DNA of 64,000 bases, from NCBI RefSeq assembly GCF_014502795.1, contig NZ_JACVHF010000004.1, positions 124,001 to 188,000 of the forward strand, in the 5' to 3' direction. How positions within the stretch are numbered: position 1 is the stretch's first letter; each line of letters starts with the position of its first letter. Below the pieces are notes generated by a model. That model did no database searches and was not told where the DNA came from. It saw only the letters and a list, made by a program, of their open reading frames with translations. This stretch comes from Heliobacterium chlorum (GTDB lineage Bacteria; Bacillota; Desulfitobacteriia; Heliobacteriales; Heliobacteriaceae). Positions 18,505 through 26,402 of this stretch are shown one piece after another. Made by a program: the position numbers and the translations under genes.

Positions 18505-19068
18505 ATGAAAGCAACGGGCATCGTACGGCGAATCGATGATCTCGGGCGTGTGGTCATACCCAAGGAGATCCGAAGAACCTTACGTATCCGAGAAGGAGAC
18601 CCTCTGGAGATCTTTGTGGATCGCGAAGGGGAGGTCATCCTAAAGAAATATTCGCCGATTGGCGAGTTAGGCGATTTTGCCAAAGAATATGCGGACTCCT
18701 TGAGCGAGGCCACGGGCCATATCGCATGTATCGCAGACCGGGACAACATCATCGCCGTAGCAGGAGCCCCGAAAAAAGAGTTTTTAGGCAAGCCGGTCGG
18801 GCCTGCGGTCGAACGGGTGATGGAGGAGCGGAAAGCTGTTCTTATTCAGAAGCCAGGTGAACATGCCCACTGCAAAGGTTGCCCTTCTACCGAAGAAGAG
18901 GTCGATTGCAAATTTTCTGCTGAAGTTATTGCTCCGATTATCGCGGAGGGTGACCCGATTGGCGCAGTCCTTTTAGCATCGAAAGATCCGAACGTCAAGA
19001 TGGGCGAGATGGAGATGAAACTGGCTGAGACGGCTGCCGGTTTCCTCGCCAAACAAATGGAACAATGA
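18505..19068 (+). CDS. spoVT: Stage V sporulation regulator SpoVT
   Basis: A 187-residue forespore transcription factor. Residues 1-50 are an AbrB swapped-hairpin DNA-binding domain (MKATGIVRRIDDLGRVVIPK, then EIRRTLRIREGDPLEIF). Residues about 55-185 form the GAF-like domain (ATGHIACIADRDNIIAVAGA). SpoVT modulates sigma-G genes late in spore formation. The ATG at 18505 is preceded by GGAGGG at 18488-18493 and by a sigma-G-like promoter. An inverted repeat follows the gene. The assignment is firm because both domains are full-length, unlike plain AbrB. Confidence 0.95.
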   Translation: MKATGIVRRIDDLGRVVIPKEIRRTLRIREGDPLEIFVDREGEVILKKYSPIGELGDFAKEYADSLSEATGHIACIADRDNIIAVAGAPKKEFLGKPVGPAVERVMEERKAVLIQKPGEHAHCKGCPSTEEEVDCKFSAEVIAPIIAEGDPIGAVLLASKDPNVKMGEMEMKLAETAAGFLAKQMEQ

Positions 19069-19100
19069 CTTTACCCGGATTGGGCAAAGTACTTGTGCCA

Positions 19101-19124
19101 AAGCATAACCGACCGGTTATGCTT
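19101..19124. terminator. Inverted repeat between spoVT and the spoVB-like gene
   Basis: AAGCATAACCGACCGGTTATGCTT is a near-perfect palindrome. It lacks a following T run (GCCGCG), so it is either a weak terminator or an operator or attenuator ahead of the next gene. Confidence 0.4.
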
Positions 19125-19152
19125 TGCCGCGTTTAGGGGGTATATTGCATAG

Positions 19153-20796
19153 ATGGCCTGGCAGGGGACAGGAGGACGGCGGTTTCTCATGGGTGCCCTC
19201 TGGCTGACCGGGGCGGGAATCGTCAGCAAATTTCTGGGTGCCTTTTACCGGATCCCTTTGGCTCGCATTTTAGGTTCCGAAGGTGTCGGATTATACCAGA
19301 TGGTATACCCCATCTATACAGTGGCATTGAGCCTGGCGACAGCGGGGCTCCCGGTGGCTATCTCCGTGCTGGTCGCACAGAGGGCAACCCATGGAGACCA
19401 CCGGGGAGCTTATCGGGTCTTTTTAGCTTCCTTTGGGCTGCTCTTTGGTCTCGGATGTGGGGCTACATATTTGATGGTCCACTATGCCCCCTTTTTGGCC
19501 AGGGGAGTCCTTCAGGATGAACGGACCGTTTTTTCTTTATGGGCGATTGCGCCAGCGGTGCTGCTGACGGCGCTCATGGCTGCTTTCCGAGGCTATTTTC
19601 AAGGGTATCAGCATATGATACCGACGGCTTTATCGCAGGTGGCCGAGCAACTTGTCCGCGTCGGAACGATTCTTTGGCTCAGCCTATACTTGCTGGGGTA
19701 CGGCGTCGACGTGGCTGCAGCCGGTGCCACCTTTGGAGCGGTCACCGGCGGAATGGCCGGGTTGATCGTCTTGGGGGGATTTTTTTATTACTGGCAGCGT
19801 CAAACCCAAGGTGGTATTCCTCGGGAAAGCCTTTTTGATGATGAGAGCGCGGCGGCTGAGTCGGCTCCGCCTGTCGTTCACAGCACGAGTATTTTCGGCC
19901 TCTGGAGGGAATTGCTCATCTTATCGCTGCCCATATCCCTAGGCGGACTCGTCACGCCCATCATGCAAACAGTCGATGCCGTTCTCATTCCGCGAGGTTT
20001 GCAGTTAGCTGGTTATACGGCGTCACAAGCGGCTTCGCTCTTTGGAGAATTTTCCGGAATGGCCGCGTCCCTGGTGGGCATGCCGTCGATCGTAACGGGA
20101 GCTGTCGGTGCCAGCTTGGTTCCCGTCATTTCAGCCCTTTGGAACCGGGGTGATCGCCGTCTCGCTATGGAGAGGTATCTCTCGTCCGTACGGATCGTGG
20201 CGCTTCTGTCTTGGCCGGCCGCCGCAGGGTTGGTCGCGTTAGCTGAGCCGATTGGGGCTCTGCTTTTTCATGCCCCCGGGTCGGCTCAGCCCATGGTCTG
20301 GTTAGCGCCGACCATTCTCTCGTCGGCTTTCTACCAGGTGGTCACATCGGGTCTCCAGGGCATGGGGAGGACAGCCTTTCCCGTCGTCGCCCTCATCATA
20401 GGTACAGTGTTGAAAGTGGGCAGCAATATCGTTCTGATGCCCCGATGGGGTCTATTGGGAGCGGCTGTCGGTTCGAATGTGGGTTTCTTGGTAGCGGCGA
20501 TACTCGTTCTCTGGTATATTCGGATACAGAGCGGCGTTTCCTTTCCCTGGTCGGCTGCCTTGCTCAAGCCTTTGGTTGCTGCTACAATGATGGCGGGTTA
20601 CGCCCTTGTCGGCGTCCCTTATTTGACAAATATAGCAGGGCCTTGGATCGGGCTGGGCTTGTCCATGGTCACCTCGTCGATCGTTTATGGTCTCACTCTT
20701 CTGGCTATCGGTGGGATTCAGGCGGTCGATCTGGCCATGATCCCCCGGATGGGCCCTCGGCTGGCTCGTTGGCACCGGCAGTTTTGGGGCGCTTAA
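19153..20796 (+). CDS. SpoVB/MurJ-type polysaccharide flippase
   Basis: A 547-residue integral membrane protein of the MOP superfamily (MATE-like, polysaccharide biosynthesis branch) with about 14 membrane spans. The start LMGALWLTGAGIVSKFLGAFYR followed by GSEGVGLYQMVYP closely follows the SpoVB/YabM family. It likely flips lipid-linked cell-wall or spore-cortex precursors. The ATG at 19153 has GGGGG 12 bases upstream; an ATG at 19189 is an alternative but would remove residues aligned with the family N-terminus. Position between spoVT and mazG (yabN) matches Bacillus, where the equivalent gene is yabM. Confidence 0.85.
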   Translation: MAWQGTGGRRFLMGALWLTGAGIVSKFLGAFYRIPLARILGSEGVGLYQMVYPIYTVALSLATAGLPVAISVLVAQRATHGDHRGAYRVFLASFGLLFGLGCGATYLMVHYAPFLARGVLQDERTVFSLWAIAPAVLLTALMAAFRGYFQGYQHMIPTALSQVAEQLVRVGTILWLSLYLLGYGVDVAAAGATFGAVTGGMAGLIVLGGFFYYWQRQTQGGIPRESLFDDESAAAESAPPVVHSTSIFGLWRELLILSLPISLGGLVTPIMQTVDAVLIPRGLQLAGYTASQAASLFGEFSGMAASLVGMPSIVTGAVGASLVPVISALWNRGDRRLAMERYLSSVRIVALLSWPAAAGLVALAEPIGALLFHAPGSAQPMVWLAPTILSSAFYQVVTSGLQGMGRTAFPVVALIIGTVLKVGSNIVLMPRWGLLGAAVGSNVGFLVAAILVLWYIRIQSGVSFPWSAALLKPLVAATMMAGYALVGVPYLTNIAGPWIGLGLSMVTSSIVYGLTLLAIGGIQAVDLAMIPRMGPRLARWHRQFWGA

Positions 20797-20847
20797 AAGC
20801 TGTTTTTAGCGCCCCCCTCTACATTGTGAACGAATCGGAGGAGCATC

Positions 20848-22392
20848 ATGGAACCGAACATTACGATCGTCGGGTTAGGCGCGGGAGATGCAGGACATCT
20901 TACACTGGCAGGCTGGCAAGCTCTGCAGTCGAAGCGTCCTCTTTTTCTTCGCACCGCTGTCCACCCGACTGTGGAATATTTAACAAAATCGGGCTTGACT
21001 TATCGTAGCTTTGACCACCTCTATGATCAGGTCGATTCCTTCGATCAACTTTATCCTCGCATCGCTGAAGAAATACTTCAGGAGACGGAAAAAGGTCCCT
21101 TGACCTACGCCGTACCCGGCCATCCCCGTGTAGGGGAGAAGACCGTTGAAATTCTCTTAGCCGAGGCGGGACGACGGGGATTGACGGTCGATGTCATCCC
21201 TGGTGTGAGCTTTTTGGAAGCCATGTATACGACCCTCGGGTTAGATCCTTCCCGGGGGCTGACGGTGTTGGACGGTTTGGACTTGAAAGCTAGCGATCTA
21301 GCGGGGCGTCAAGGCATCATCATCACCCAGATGTATTCACCGCTGGTCGCCTCGGAAGTGAAATTAACCCTGATGGAGCGGTACCCTGATGAGTATCGAG
21401 TCACCGTCATCCGGGCTGCGGGCGTGTCGGGGGAGGAACGTGTGGAAACGATTCCTCTTTATCAACTCGATCGCTTGTCTTGGGTGGATCACCTGACGAG
21501 CGTCTATGTTCCGCCGAAGGGGGAAGGTGACGGGGCTGATCAGGAGTCGCCGGCCGAAGAAGTCGAACGAGAATCGGGGGCACAGTCAACAGCTGACCGT
21601 TTTTCTTCGGGAAAATATCCTCTCGATCCCCTTGTCGATGTCATGTTTCGCCTGTTGGGCGAGGGCGGTTGCCCTTGGGACCGCGAGCAAACCCATGAAT
21701 CCCTGAAACCCTATCTCCTGGAAGAGTCTTACGAGGTTTTAGAAGCGATCGATTTGAAAGATGACAGCAAAATCCGAGAGGAGCTGGGCGACGTGCTTTT
21801 GCAGGTCGTCTTCCACGGTGTTATCGCCCAGCAAGAGGGGCGCTTTCAGATCGGTGAAATTGTACAAAGCATAACGGAAAAAATGATTCGCCGGCACCCC
21901 CATGTTTTTGCCGATATTTCGGTCGCTGATTCCAAAGAAGTGCTCGTCAACTGGGAAGCGATCAAGGCGCAAGAAAAAGGCGAGAAGGTGAAGAGTCCCA
22001 GCGGTATCGATAAGGTCACGACGGCGCTGCCGGCACTGTTGCGAGCGGAAAAACTACAGAAGCGGGCAGCTCGCATCGGTTTTGATTGGGTCGACTGGCA
22101 TGGCCCAAGAGAAAAAGTCCGGGAAGAGTTGGCCGAGTTGGTAGAGGCGATCGATAGTGGCGATAAGAGGCACATCCGTGATGAGCTAGGGGATCTTTTC
22201 TTTGCTGTCGTCAATCTGGCGAGGTTTTTCCAGGTTAACCCAGAAGAAGCCCTTCACCGCACCAGTGATAAGTTCATCCGGCGTTTTCGATATGTAGAAG
22301 AATGCTGTCGGCGGGAACAAAAAAATATGACCGATTGCTCTTTAGAAGAGATGGACAAGTACTGGGATGAAGCAAAAGCACAGGGTCTATAG
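20848..22392 (+). CDS. mazG: MazG nucleotide pyrophosphohydrolase with N-terminal tetrapyrrole methylase domain
   Basis: A 514-residue two-domain protein of the B. subtilis YabN type. The first roughly 220 residues form a tetrapyrrole (corrin/porphyrin) methylase-like domain (ITIVGLGAGDAGHLTLAGWQ, YAVPGHPRVGEKTVEILL). From about residue 250 two MazG modules follow, with the acidic metal motif in LLEESYEVLEAID and REELGDVLLQVVFHGVIAQQ, and again [16 protein letters not shown]. MazG removes pyrophosphate from (d)NTPs. The methylase domain has no proven substrate even in phototrophs, so no bacteriochlorophyll role is claimed. GGAGGAGC precedes the ATG. Confidence 0.93.
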   Translation: MEPNITIVGLGAGDAGHLTLAGWQALQSKRPLFLRTAVHPTVEYLTKSGLTYRSFDHLYDQVDSFDQLYPRIAEEILQETEKGPLTYAVPGHPRVGEKTVEILLAEAGRRGLTVDVIPGVSFLEAMYTTLGLDPSRGLTVLDGLDLKASDLAGRQGIIITQMYSPLVASEVKLTLMERYPDEYRVTVIRAAGVSGEERVETIPLYQLDRLSWVDHLTSVYVPPKGEGDGADQESPAEEVERESGAQSTADRFSSGKYPLDPLVDVMFRLLGEGGCPWDREQTHESLKPYLLEESYEVLEAIDLKDDSKIREELGDVLLQVVFHGVIAQQEGRFQIGEIVQSITEKMIRRHPHVFADISVADSKEVLVNWEAIKAQEKGEKVKSPSGIDKVTTALPALLRAEKLQKRAARIGFDWVDWHGPREKVREELAELVEAIDSGDKRHIRDELGDLFFAVVNLARFFQVNPEEALHRTSDKFIRRFRYVEECCRREQKNMTDCSLEEMDKYWDEAKAQGL

Positions 22393-22495
22393 GAATAATT
22401 TGGCTTAAAAAGTCGAAAATATTAACAAGCCGGAAGGAATAAATGGGTATATAGCGAATACCTTCACAGCAATCCAATACTAGGAGGGGTAACGG

Positions 22496-22771
22496 GTGAA
22501 CAAAACAGATTTGGTGAGTGCCGTCGCAGAAAAAGCCGAACTGACCAAAAAGGATGCCGAAAAGGCAGTTAATGCGTTTTTTACTGTTGTAGAAGAAGCT
22601 CTGAAAGCGGGAGATAAAGTTCAACTCGTCGGATTTGGCACCTTTGAGATCCGGGAACGGAAAGCTCGTACAGGCCGCAATCCGCAGACCGGGGAAACGA
22701 TTACGATTGAAGCCTCGAAAGTGCCGGCCTTCAAAGCAGGTAAAGCACTGAAAGATGCTGTCGAAGCTTAA
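22496..22771 (+). CDS. hup: HU-type DNA-binding protein
   Basis: A 91-residue histone-like HU protein: [20 protein letters not shown] helical base, the beta-arm hinge [20 protein letters not shown], and the C-terminal [15 protein letters not shown]. It bends and compacts DNA as a dimer. The start is GTG with AGGAGGGG seven bases upstream. It is the expected neighbour of mazG and the S4 protein gene (yabO/rqcP) in Bacillota. Confidence 0.97.
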   Translation: MNKTDLVSAVAEKAELTKKDAEKAVNAFFTVVEEALKAGDKVQLVGFGTFEIRERKARTGRNPQTGETITIEASKVPAFKAGKALKDAVEA

Positions 22772-22796
22772 TCCCGGAAGTACAAAAGAGTTGAAG

Positions 22797-22826
22797 TCAG
22801 GTTTCCGGCAGGGAACCTGATTTTCA
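22797..22826 (+). terminator. Probable terminator after hup
   Basis: TCAGGTTTCC pairs with GGGAACCTGA (one wobble) across GGCA and is followed by TTTTCATT. It lies 25 bases past the hup stop and would uncouple hup from the next gene. Confidence 0.6.
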
Positions 22827-22841
22827 TTCGGGGGGATCATC

Positions 22842-23120
22842 GTGCGTCTCGATAAGTTCCTAAAGGTGTCCCGCATCATCAAGCGGCGCACCGTCGCCAA
22901 GGAAGTTTGTGAGGGCGGACGGGTTACTGTCAACGGACGTCCGGCTAAAGCGGGGACGGAGGTGCAACCGGGCGATCGGTTGATCCTGCGGTTTCCTCAA
23001 AAAACGTTGGAAGTGGAGATTCAAGAGATCAAGGAAAACGCCCGGGTGGAAGAAGCCCGGGACCTATACCGGATCCTGCGGGAAGAGAACCTTCCCCGAG
23101 AGGAATCCCCTTTGTTCTAG
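22842..23120 (+). CDS. rqcP: S4-domain RNA-binding protein RqcP (YabO/Hsp15-like)
   Basis: A 92-residue protein made of one S4 RNA-binding domain (MRLDKFLKVSRIIKRRTVAK, then GGRVTVNGRPAKAGTEVQPG) plus a charged tail. In B. subtilis the orthologue RqcP (YabO) acts with RqcH on obstructed 50S subunits in ribosome-associated quality control and poly-alanine tailing. The start is GTG downstream of CGGGGGGAT. Position after hup and before yabP and yabQ is the conserved order. A terminator follows. Confidence 0.9.
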   Translation: MRLDKFLKVSRIIKRRTVAKEVCEGGRVTVNGRPAKAGTEVQPGDRLILRFPQKTLEVEIQEIKENARVEEARDLYRILREENLPREESPLF

Positions 23121-23165
23121 GAAAAACGCCTGCCCACATATGCATGATGGGGGGGCGTTTTTATT
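23121..23165 (+). terminator. Rho-independent terminator after rqcP
   Basis: AAAAACGCCTGCCC pairs with GGGGGGGCGTTTTT with one mismatch and is followed by ATTTT. Confidence 0.75.
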
Positions 23166-23197
23166 TTGTCGATATTGAGGACAAAGGAGGAACTTCC

Positions 23198-23488
23198 GTG
23201 GATGTTCATAACGATAAAAGCCACGGCTTTGTCGTGGAAGACCGTAAGAACATTATGATTCGCGGTGTGACCCAAGTCGGCGCTTTTGACGAAAACGAGA
23301 TCTACACGGTGACGGTGCGGGGGCCTCTGCTGCTCCGTGGCGAAGGTTTGCAGATTATCCAGCTGAACTTAGACGAAAAGGTGCTGTCGGTGGAGGGTTA
23401 TATCACGGCGGTACAGTACCTGGAGGAAAACTCTCCGCAAAACATACGGCAAAAAGGCAAGAACTTATTGAGTCGCCTGCTCCGGTAG
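23198..23488 (+). CDS. yabP: Sporulation protein YabP
   Basis: A 96-residue YabP-family protein: SHGFVVEDRKNIMIRGVTQV and GEGLQIIQLNLDEKVLSVEG match the beta-sheet core of this family, which is needed for sporulation and is induced in the mother cell in B. subtilis. I place the start at the GTG at 23198 because AAAGGAGG lies seven bases upstream; an in-frame ATG at 23144 sits inside the preceding terminator. yabQ follows 24 bases downstream, indicating an operon. Confidence 0.85.
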   Translation: MDVHNDKSHGFVVEDRKNIMIRGVTQVGAFDENEIYTVTVRGPLLLRGEGLQIIQLNLDEKVLSVEGYITAVQYLEENSPQNIRQKGKNLLSRLLR

Positions 23489-23512
23489 GAGTAGGGGCGG
23501 GGAGGAATTTCG

Positions 23513-24088
23513 GTGACACCACTGGCCCAGCAAATCTACGGTTTTGCCTTATCGGCGATTGGCGGGTTGCTTTTAGGTGCCGGATTCGATCTTTATCGAA
23601 CCCTTGTCAGGGTGGGCCGCCGGCGATGGTGGACGTCGGTGGCCGACTATTTCATTTGGCTTTTTGGCGCTGCCGTCTTTTTTCTTTTGCTTCTCTGGGG
23701 CAACCTGGGCGAAGTGCGGGTCTATGTCTTTATGGGGCTCGCGTTTGGACTCTTCCTTTACTTTCGTTTTGTTTCGGAGGAAGTCCGGGCCTTTTGGGAA
23801 GGCATGCTTGAACTGATCTTGCATGTTCTTCGCATGCTCCTTTATCTCGCCACCTTCCCCTTTGTCTTTGCCTACCGGCTCTTTCGAGACTGTATGAGCT
23901 ATCTCTACCGGAACATGGTCAAGTTGAAACGTTGGATTAACCAGAAGATAGGGATCCCTTTACGACGAACGATACAGTTTCTTCGGGTCCGTTTATTCAG
24001 TCTCAGTTCTCGATGGAAAAAGATCAAAGGACGCATCGGACAGCGTTTTCGCCGCCCCCCGCCAGGACCTCCGCCTAATGAGGATTGA
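23513..24088 (+). CDS. yabQ: Spore cortex biosynthesis protein YabQ
   Basis: A 191-residue membrane protein with four to five hydrophobic segments in the first roughly 130 residues (QQIYGFALSAIGGLLLGAGF, WLFGAAVFFLLLLWGNLGEV) and the family-typical VYVFMGLAFGLFLYFRF. The C-terminal roughly 60 residues are strongly basic (RFRRPPPGPPPNED end) and cytoplasmic. YabQ localises to the forespore membrane and is needed for cortex formation in B. subtilis. The start is GTG with GGGGAGG upstream. It pairs with yabP and precedes divIC, the conserved order. Confidence 0.85.
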   Translation: MTPLAQQIYGFALSAIGGLLLGAGFDLYRTLVRVGRRRWWTSVADYFIWLFGAAVFFLLLLWGNLGEVRVYVFMGLAFGLFLYFRFVSEEVRAFWEGMLELILHVLRMLLYLATFPFVFAYRLFRDCMSYLYRNMVKLKRWINQKIGIPLRRTIQFLRVRLFSLSSRWKKIKGRIGQRFRRPPPGPPPNED

Positions 24089-24204
24089 CATCTAAATAAA
24101 TCTATATATTTTTTATTGAGTTGCAGGAATTTGAAAGAGCCTTGCAGAAAGTACCAAATTAAGTATTCTGGGGAAGATACCTATTCCAGGGAAGAGGGGT
24201 TTCG

Positions 24205-24546
24205 GTGAAACGAGCCAAGGCACGATCCAATCGAAAAAAGATGATATTGCTCATCGGGGCAGGGATCGGCTTATTGGCGTTGGCAGCTGTTCCCCCCTAT
24301 CTTCAGCATCGGGAACTAGCCCAGGAGGCGGACAGGCTGTCTGCCGATCTGGAACAGGTGCGAACGGAACATGGGCAGATGCAAAAAGAAAAAGAATGGC
24401 TTTCCTCGGACGCTTACGTGGAACAGGTCGCTCGTCAACAACTGGGGCTCGTTCGACCTGGCGAAGTGATCGTCGTCAGGGCGAAACAAGGCAACGGCGT
24501 TCCTTTGAAAAAAGACGCCAATGGAAATATTCAAATTCGAGACTAA
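24205..24546 (+). CDS. divIC: Septum formation initiator DivIC/FtsB
   Basis: A 113-residue bitopic cell-division protein. A basic start (KRAKARSNRKKM) precedes one membrane helix (ILLIGAGIGLLALAAVPPYL), then an extracytoplasmic coiled coil (ELAQEADRLSADLEQVRTEH) and the conserved end AYVEQVARQQLGLVRPGEVI. It forms the FtsL-DivIC-DivIB (FtsQLB-like) complex at the septum. The start is GTG after GAAGAGGGG. A strong terminator follows immediately. Confidence 0.9.
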   Translation: MKRAKARSNRKKMILLIGAGIGLLALAAVPPYLQHRELAQEADRLSADLEQVRTEHGQMQKEKEWLSSDAYVEQVARQQLGLVRPGEVIVVRAKQGNGVPLKKDANGNIQIRD

Positions 24547-24548
24547 TG

Positions 24549-24587
24549 AAAAAGCATTTCCGACCGTCGCCGGTGGAAATGCTTTTT
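24549..24587 (+). terminator. Rho-independent terminator after divIC
   Basis: AAAAAGCATTTCC pairs perfectly with GGAAATGCTTTTT; the loop contains a second ACCG/CGGT pairing that lengthens the stem. It begins three bases past the divIC stop codon. Confidence 0.88.
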
Positions 24588-24607
24588 ATATTCGGGAGGT
24601 TATAGCG

Positions 24608-25546
24608 ATGATCAATCAAGGGAAAGCGTGGGGAGCCATCGACATCGGCTCCAACTCGGTGCGATTTCTTGCTGCCCGCCTGGATGGAGAGGAACTGATG
24701 CCTTTGTGGCATCACCTCGATACGACGAGGTTAGGCCGGGAGGTAACCCGTTCCGGGATGCTCCACCCCGAAGCGGTGGAACGAACGATGGCCGCCTTAG
24801 GCCACGGCGTAGAGTCTATGCAAAAATTCGGCATATCCGTTCAGAAGGTGGCCACCTTTGCGACAAGTGCTGTTCGAGAGGCTGACAATGGCCGGGATTT
24901 TTGCCGGCAAGTGTATGAACGATTCGGGCTGGAAGTGGCCCTTCTGTCCGGAGAGACGGAGGGGCATTTGAGCTATCAGGGAGCCGTGGAGGGGCTTCCA
25001 GAAGGGACTGCAGCAGGGAGAATTCCTGTCGTCTTAGACATCGGCGGCGGCAGTGCCGAAGTGGTATTTCACCATAAGGACCGGTGGTGGCGTCAGAGTT
25101 TTCCCCTTGGTGCGGTCCGCCTGACCGAATCGCCTTTGAGCAGGGAGGGGATTGCTTCGGTCTGGGCACCAGCGGTGGAGAAAGTACGCTCTCTGCAATG
25201 GGTGGGCAGGCCGATGCTAATCGGGGTCGGTGGGACGATTACGACCGTAGCGGCTATTGCACTGCAATTGCGTAAGTATGCTCCTGACAAGGTTCACGGT
25301 TATGAAATCCCTCAGGAAAAAGTAAAGTCCATCGCCCAAAAACTGCGGGCGATGGACGTAGTGGAACGGAAACAAGTGGCCGGGCTGCAGCCCCAGCGGG
25401 CTGACATTATTCCGGCAGGATTATCGGTGTTAGAGGCCTTTATGGAGGATGGGGGATTTGAGGAAATCGTCGTCAGTGAGACCGATCTGTTGCATGCGGC
25501 CTTGAAGCGAATCGCTGTGGGAGAGTGGCCGCCGCGAGGTGAATAG
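24608..25546 (+). CDS. Ppx/GppA-family phosphatase (exopolyphosphatase)
   Basis: A 312-residue ASKHA-fold phosphatase: GAIDIGSNSVRFLAARL (phosphate 1 loop), ATSAVREADNGRDF, the glycine-rich DIGGGSAEVVFH and LIGVGGTITTVAAIALQL. Such enzymes hydrolyse polyphosphate or pppGpp; without the extra C-terminal HD domain this short form favours exopolyphosphatase, but it is not decisive. The start at 24608 is chosen because GGGAGGT lies seven bases upstream; an earlier in-frame start would lie within divIC and the terminator. Confidence 0.88.
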   Translation: MINQGKAWGAIDIGSNSVRFLAARLDGEELMPLWHHLDTTRLGREVTRSGMLHPEAVERTMAALGHGVESMQKFGISVQKVATFATSAVREADNGRDFCRQVYERFGLEVALLSGETEGHLSYQGAVEGLPEGTAAGRIPVVLDIGGGSAEVVFHHKDRWWRQSFPLGAVRLTESPLSREGIASVWAPAVEKVRSLQWVGRPMLIGVGGTITTVAAIALQLRKYAPDKVHGYEIPQEKVKSIAQKLRAMDVVERKQVAGLQPQRADIIPAGLSVLEAFMEDGGFEEIVVSETDLLHAALKRIAVGEWPPRGE

Positions 25547-25640
25547 CCGCCACTTCGCCCAAAGCGCTCACTCCGTCAATGCGCCCCAAATCGTGCCTGA
25601 TGGAGAAGATTTTTTCAACCGTGCTAAAAAGTCGCGCTGG

Positions 25641-26399
25641 TTATTTTTTCCCAAACCTCTGAGCTACCGAAAGATGAGCCCGGTTTTCCCAAGTATCATG
25701 AAGGGTGCTCAGGCTTCCATCGCCGTACCGGCGCTCTAAGGCTTTGCTGAGCAGCCAGTCCGCTAAAGCAGGGTTTTTAGGCAGCACGGGCCCGTGCAGG
25801 TATGTGCCCACAGCGTTTTTATAGACGGCGCCCTCCCCTTTATCATCGCCGTTATTGCCGAAACCGGCAGTGACCTGGGCGAGAGGCTGGATGCCGCCGC
25901 GAGAACCGAGGTAGGTGCGGCCCGAGTGGTTCTCAAAACCGACCAGTGTGGCATTCTCGCCGAGCAACGGGGCTTGGGCGACGACGTTGCCGATGAGGCG
26001 TGTCGAACCGGCTTCGGTCCAAGCGTCAAAAAGGCCGAGGCCTGGCATTTCTTCTCCCGTGTGGGTGCGGTAGTAGAGGCCGAGCAGTTGATAGCCTCCG
26101 CAGACCGACAAGAGGGGGAGACCGCCTTCGGCCGCTTCTACGAGGGCAGGTCCTTTGTGCTGTTGAAAGTCTTGAAAGAGCAAGGTTTGTTCTCGGTCTG
26201 AACCACCGCCCATGAAGACCAGATCGGCATCGTCGAAGGATGCTTTTTCACCTAAGGAAGCGGAATGGACCTGTAAGGTGATGCCGCGCCATTCACAGCG
26301 GCGACGGAGGGTGATGATGTTTCCTCGGTCGCCGTAGAGATTGAGCAGGTCTGGATAGAGGTGAATGAGGGTTATGGTGCGGTTTGATGATTTACTCAT
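25641..26399 (-). CDS. gatD: Lipid II isoglutaminyl synthase, glutamine amidotransferase subunit GatD
   Basis: A 252-residue CobQ/CobB-type glutamine amidotransferase. LIHLYPDLLNLYGDRGNI is the family start; the nucleophile is Cys100 in LLSVCGGYQLLG; FENHSGRTYLG and the His-containing YLHGPVLPKNP complete it. GatD releases ammonia that MurT uses to amidate the D-glutamate of lipid II. It starts three bases after the murT stop, so the pair is co-translated and should form a heterodimer. Convergent with the ppx/gppA gene, with a 94-base gap holding no clear terminator. Confidence 0.92.
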   Translation of the reverse strand: MSKSSNRTITLIHLYPDLLNLYGDRGNIITLRRRCEWRGITLQVHSASLGEKASFDDADLVFMGGGSDREQTLLFQDFQQHKGPALVEAAEGGLPLLSVCGGYQLLGLYYRTHTGEEMPGLGLFDAWTEAGSTRLIGNVVAQAPLLGENATLVGFENHSGRTYLGSRGGIQPLAQVTAGFGNNGDDKGEGAVYKNAVGTYLHGPVLPKNPALADWLLSKALERRYGDGSLSTLHDTWENRAHLSVAQRFGKK

Positions 26400-26402
26400 G
26401 GG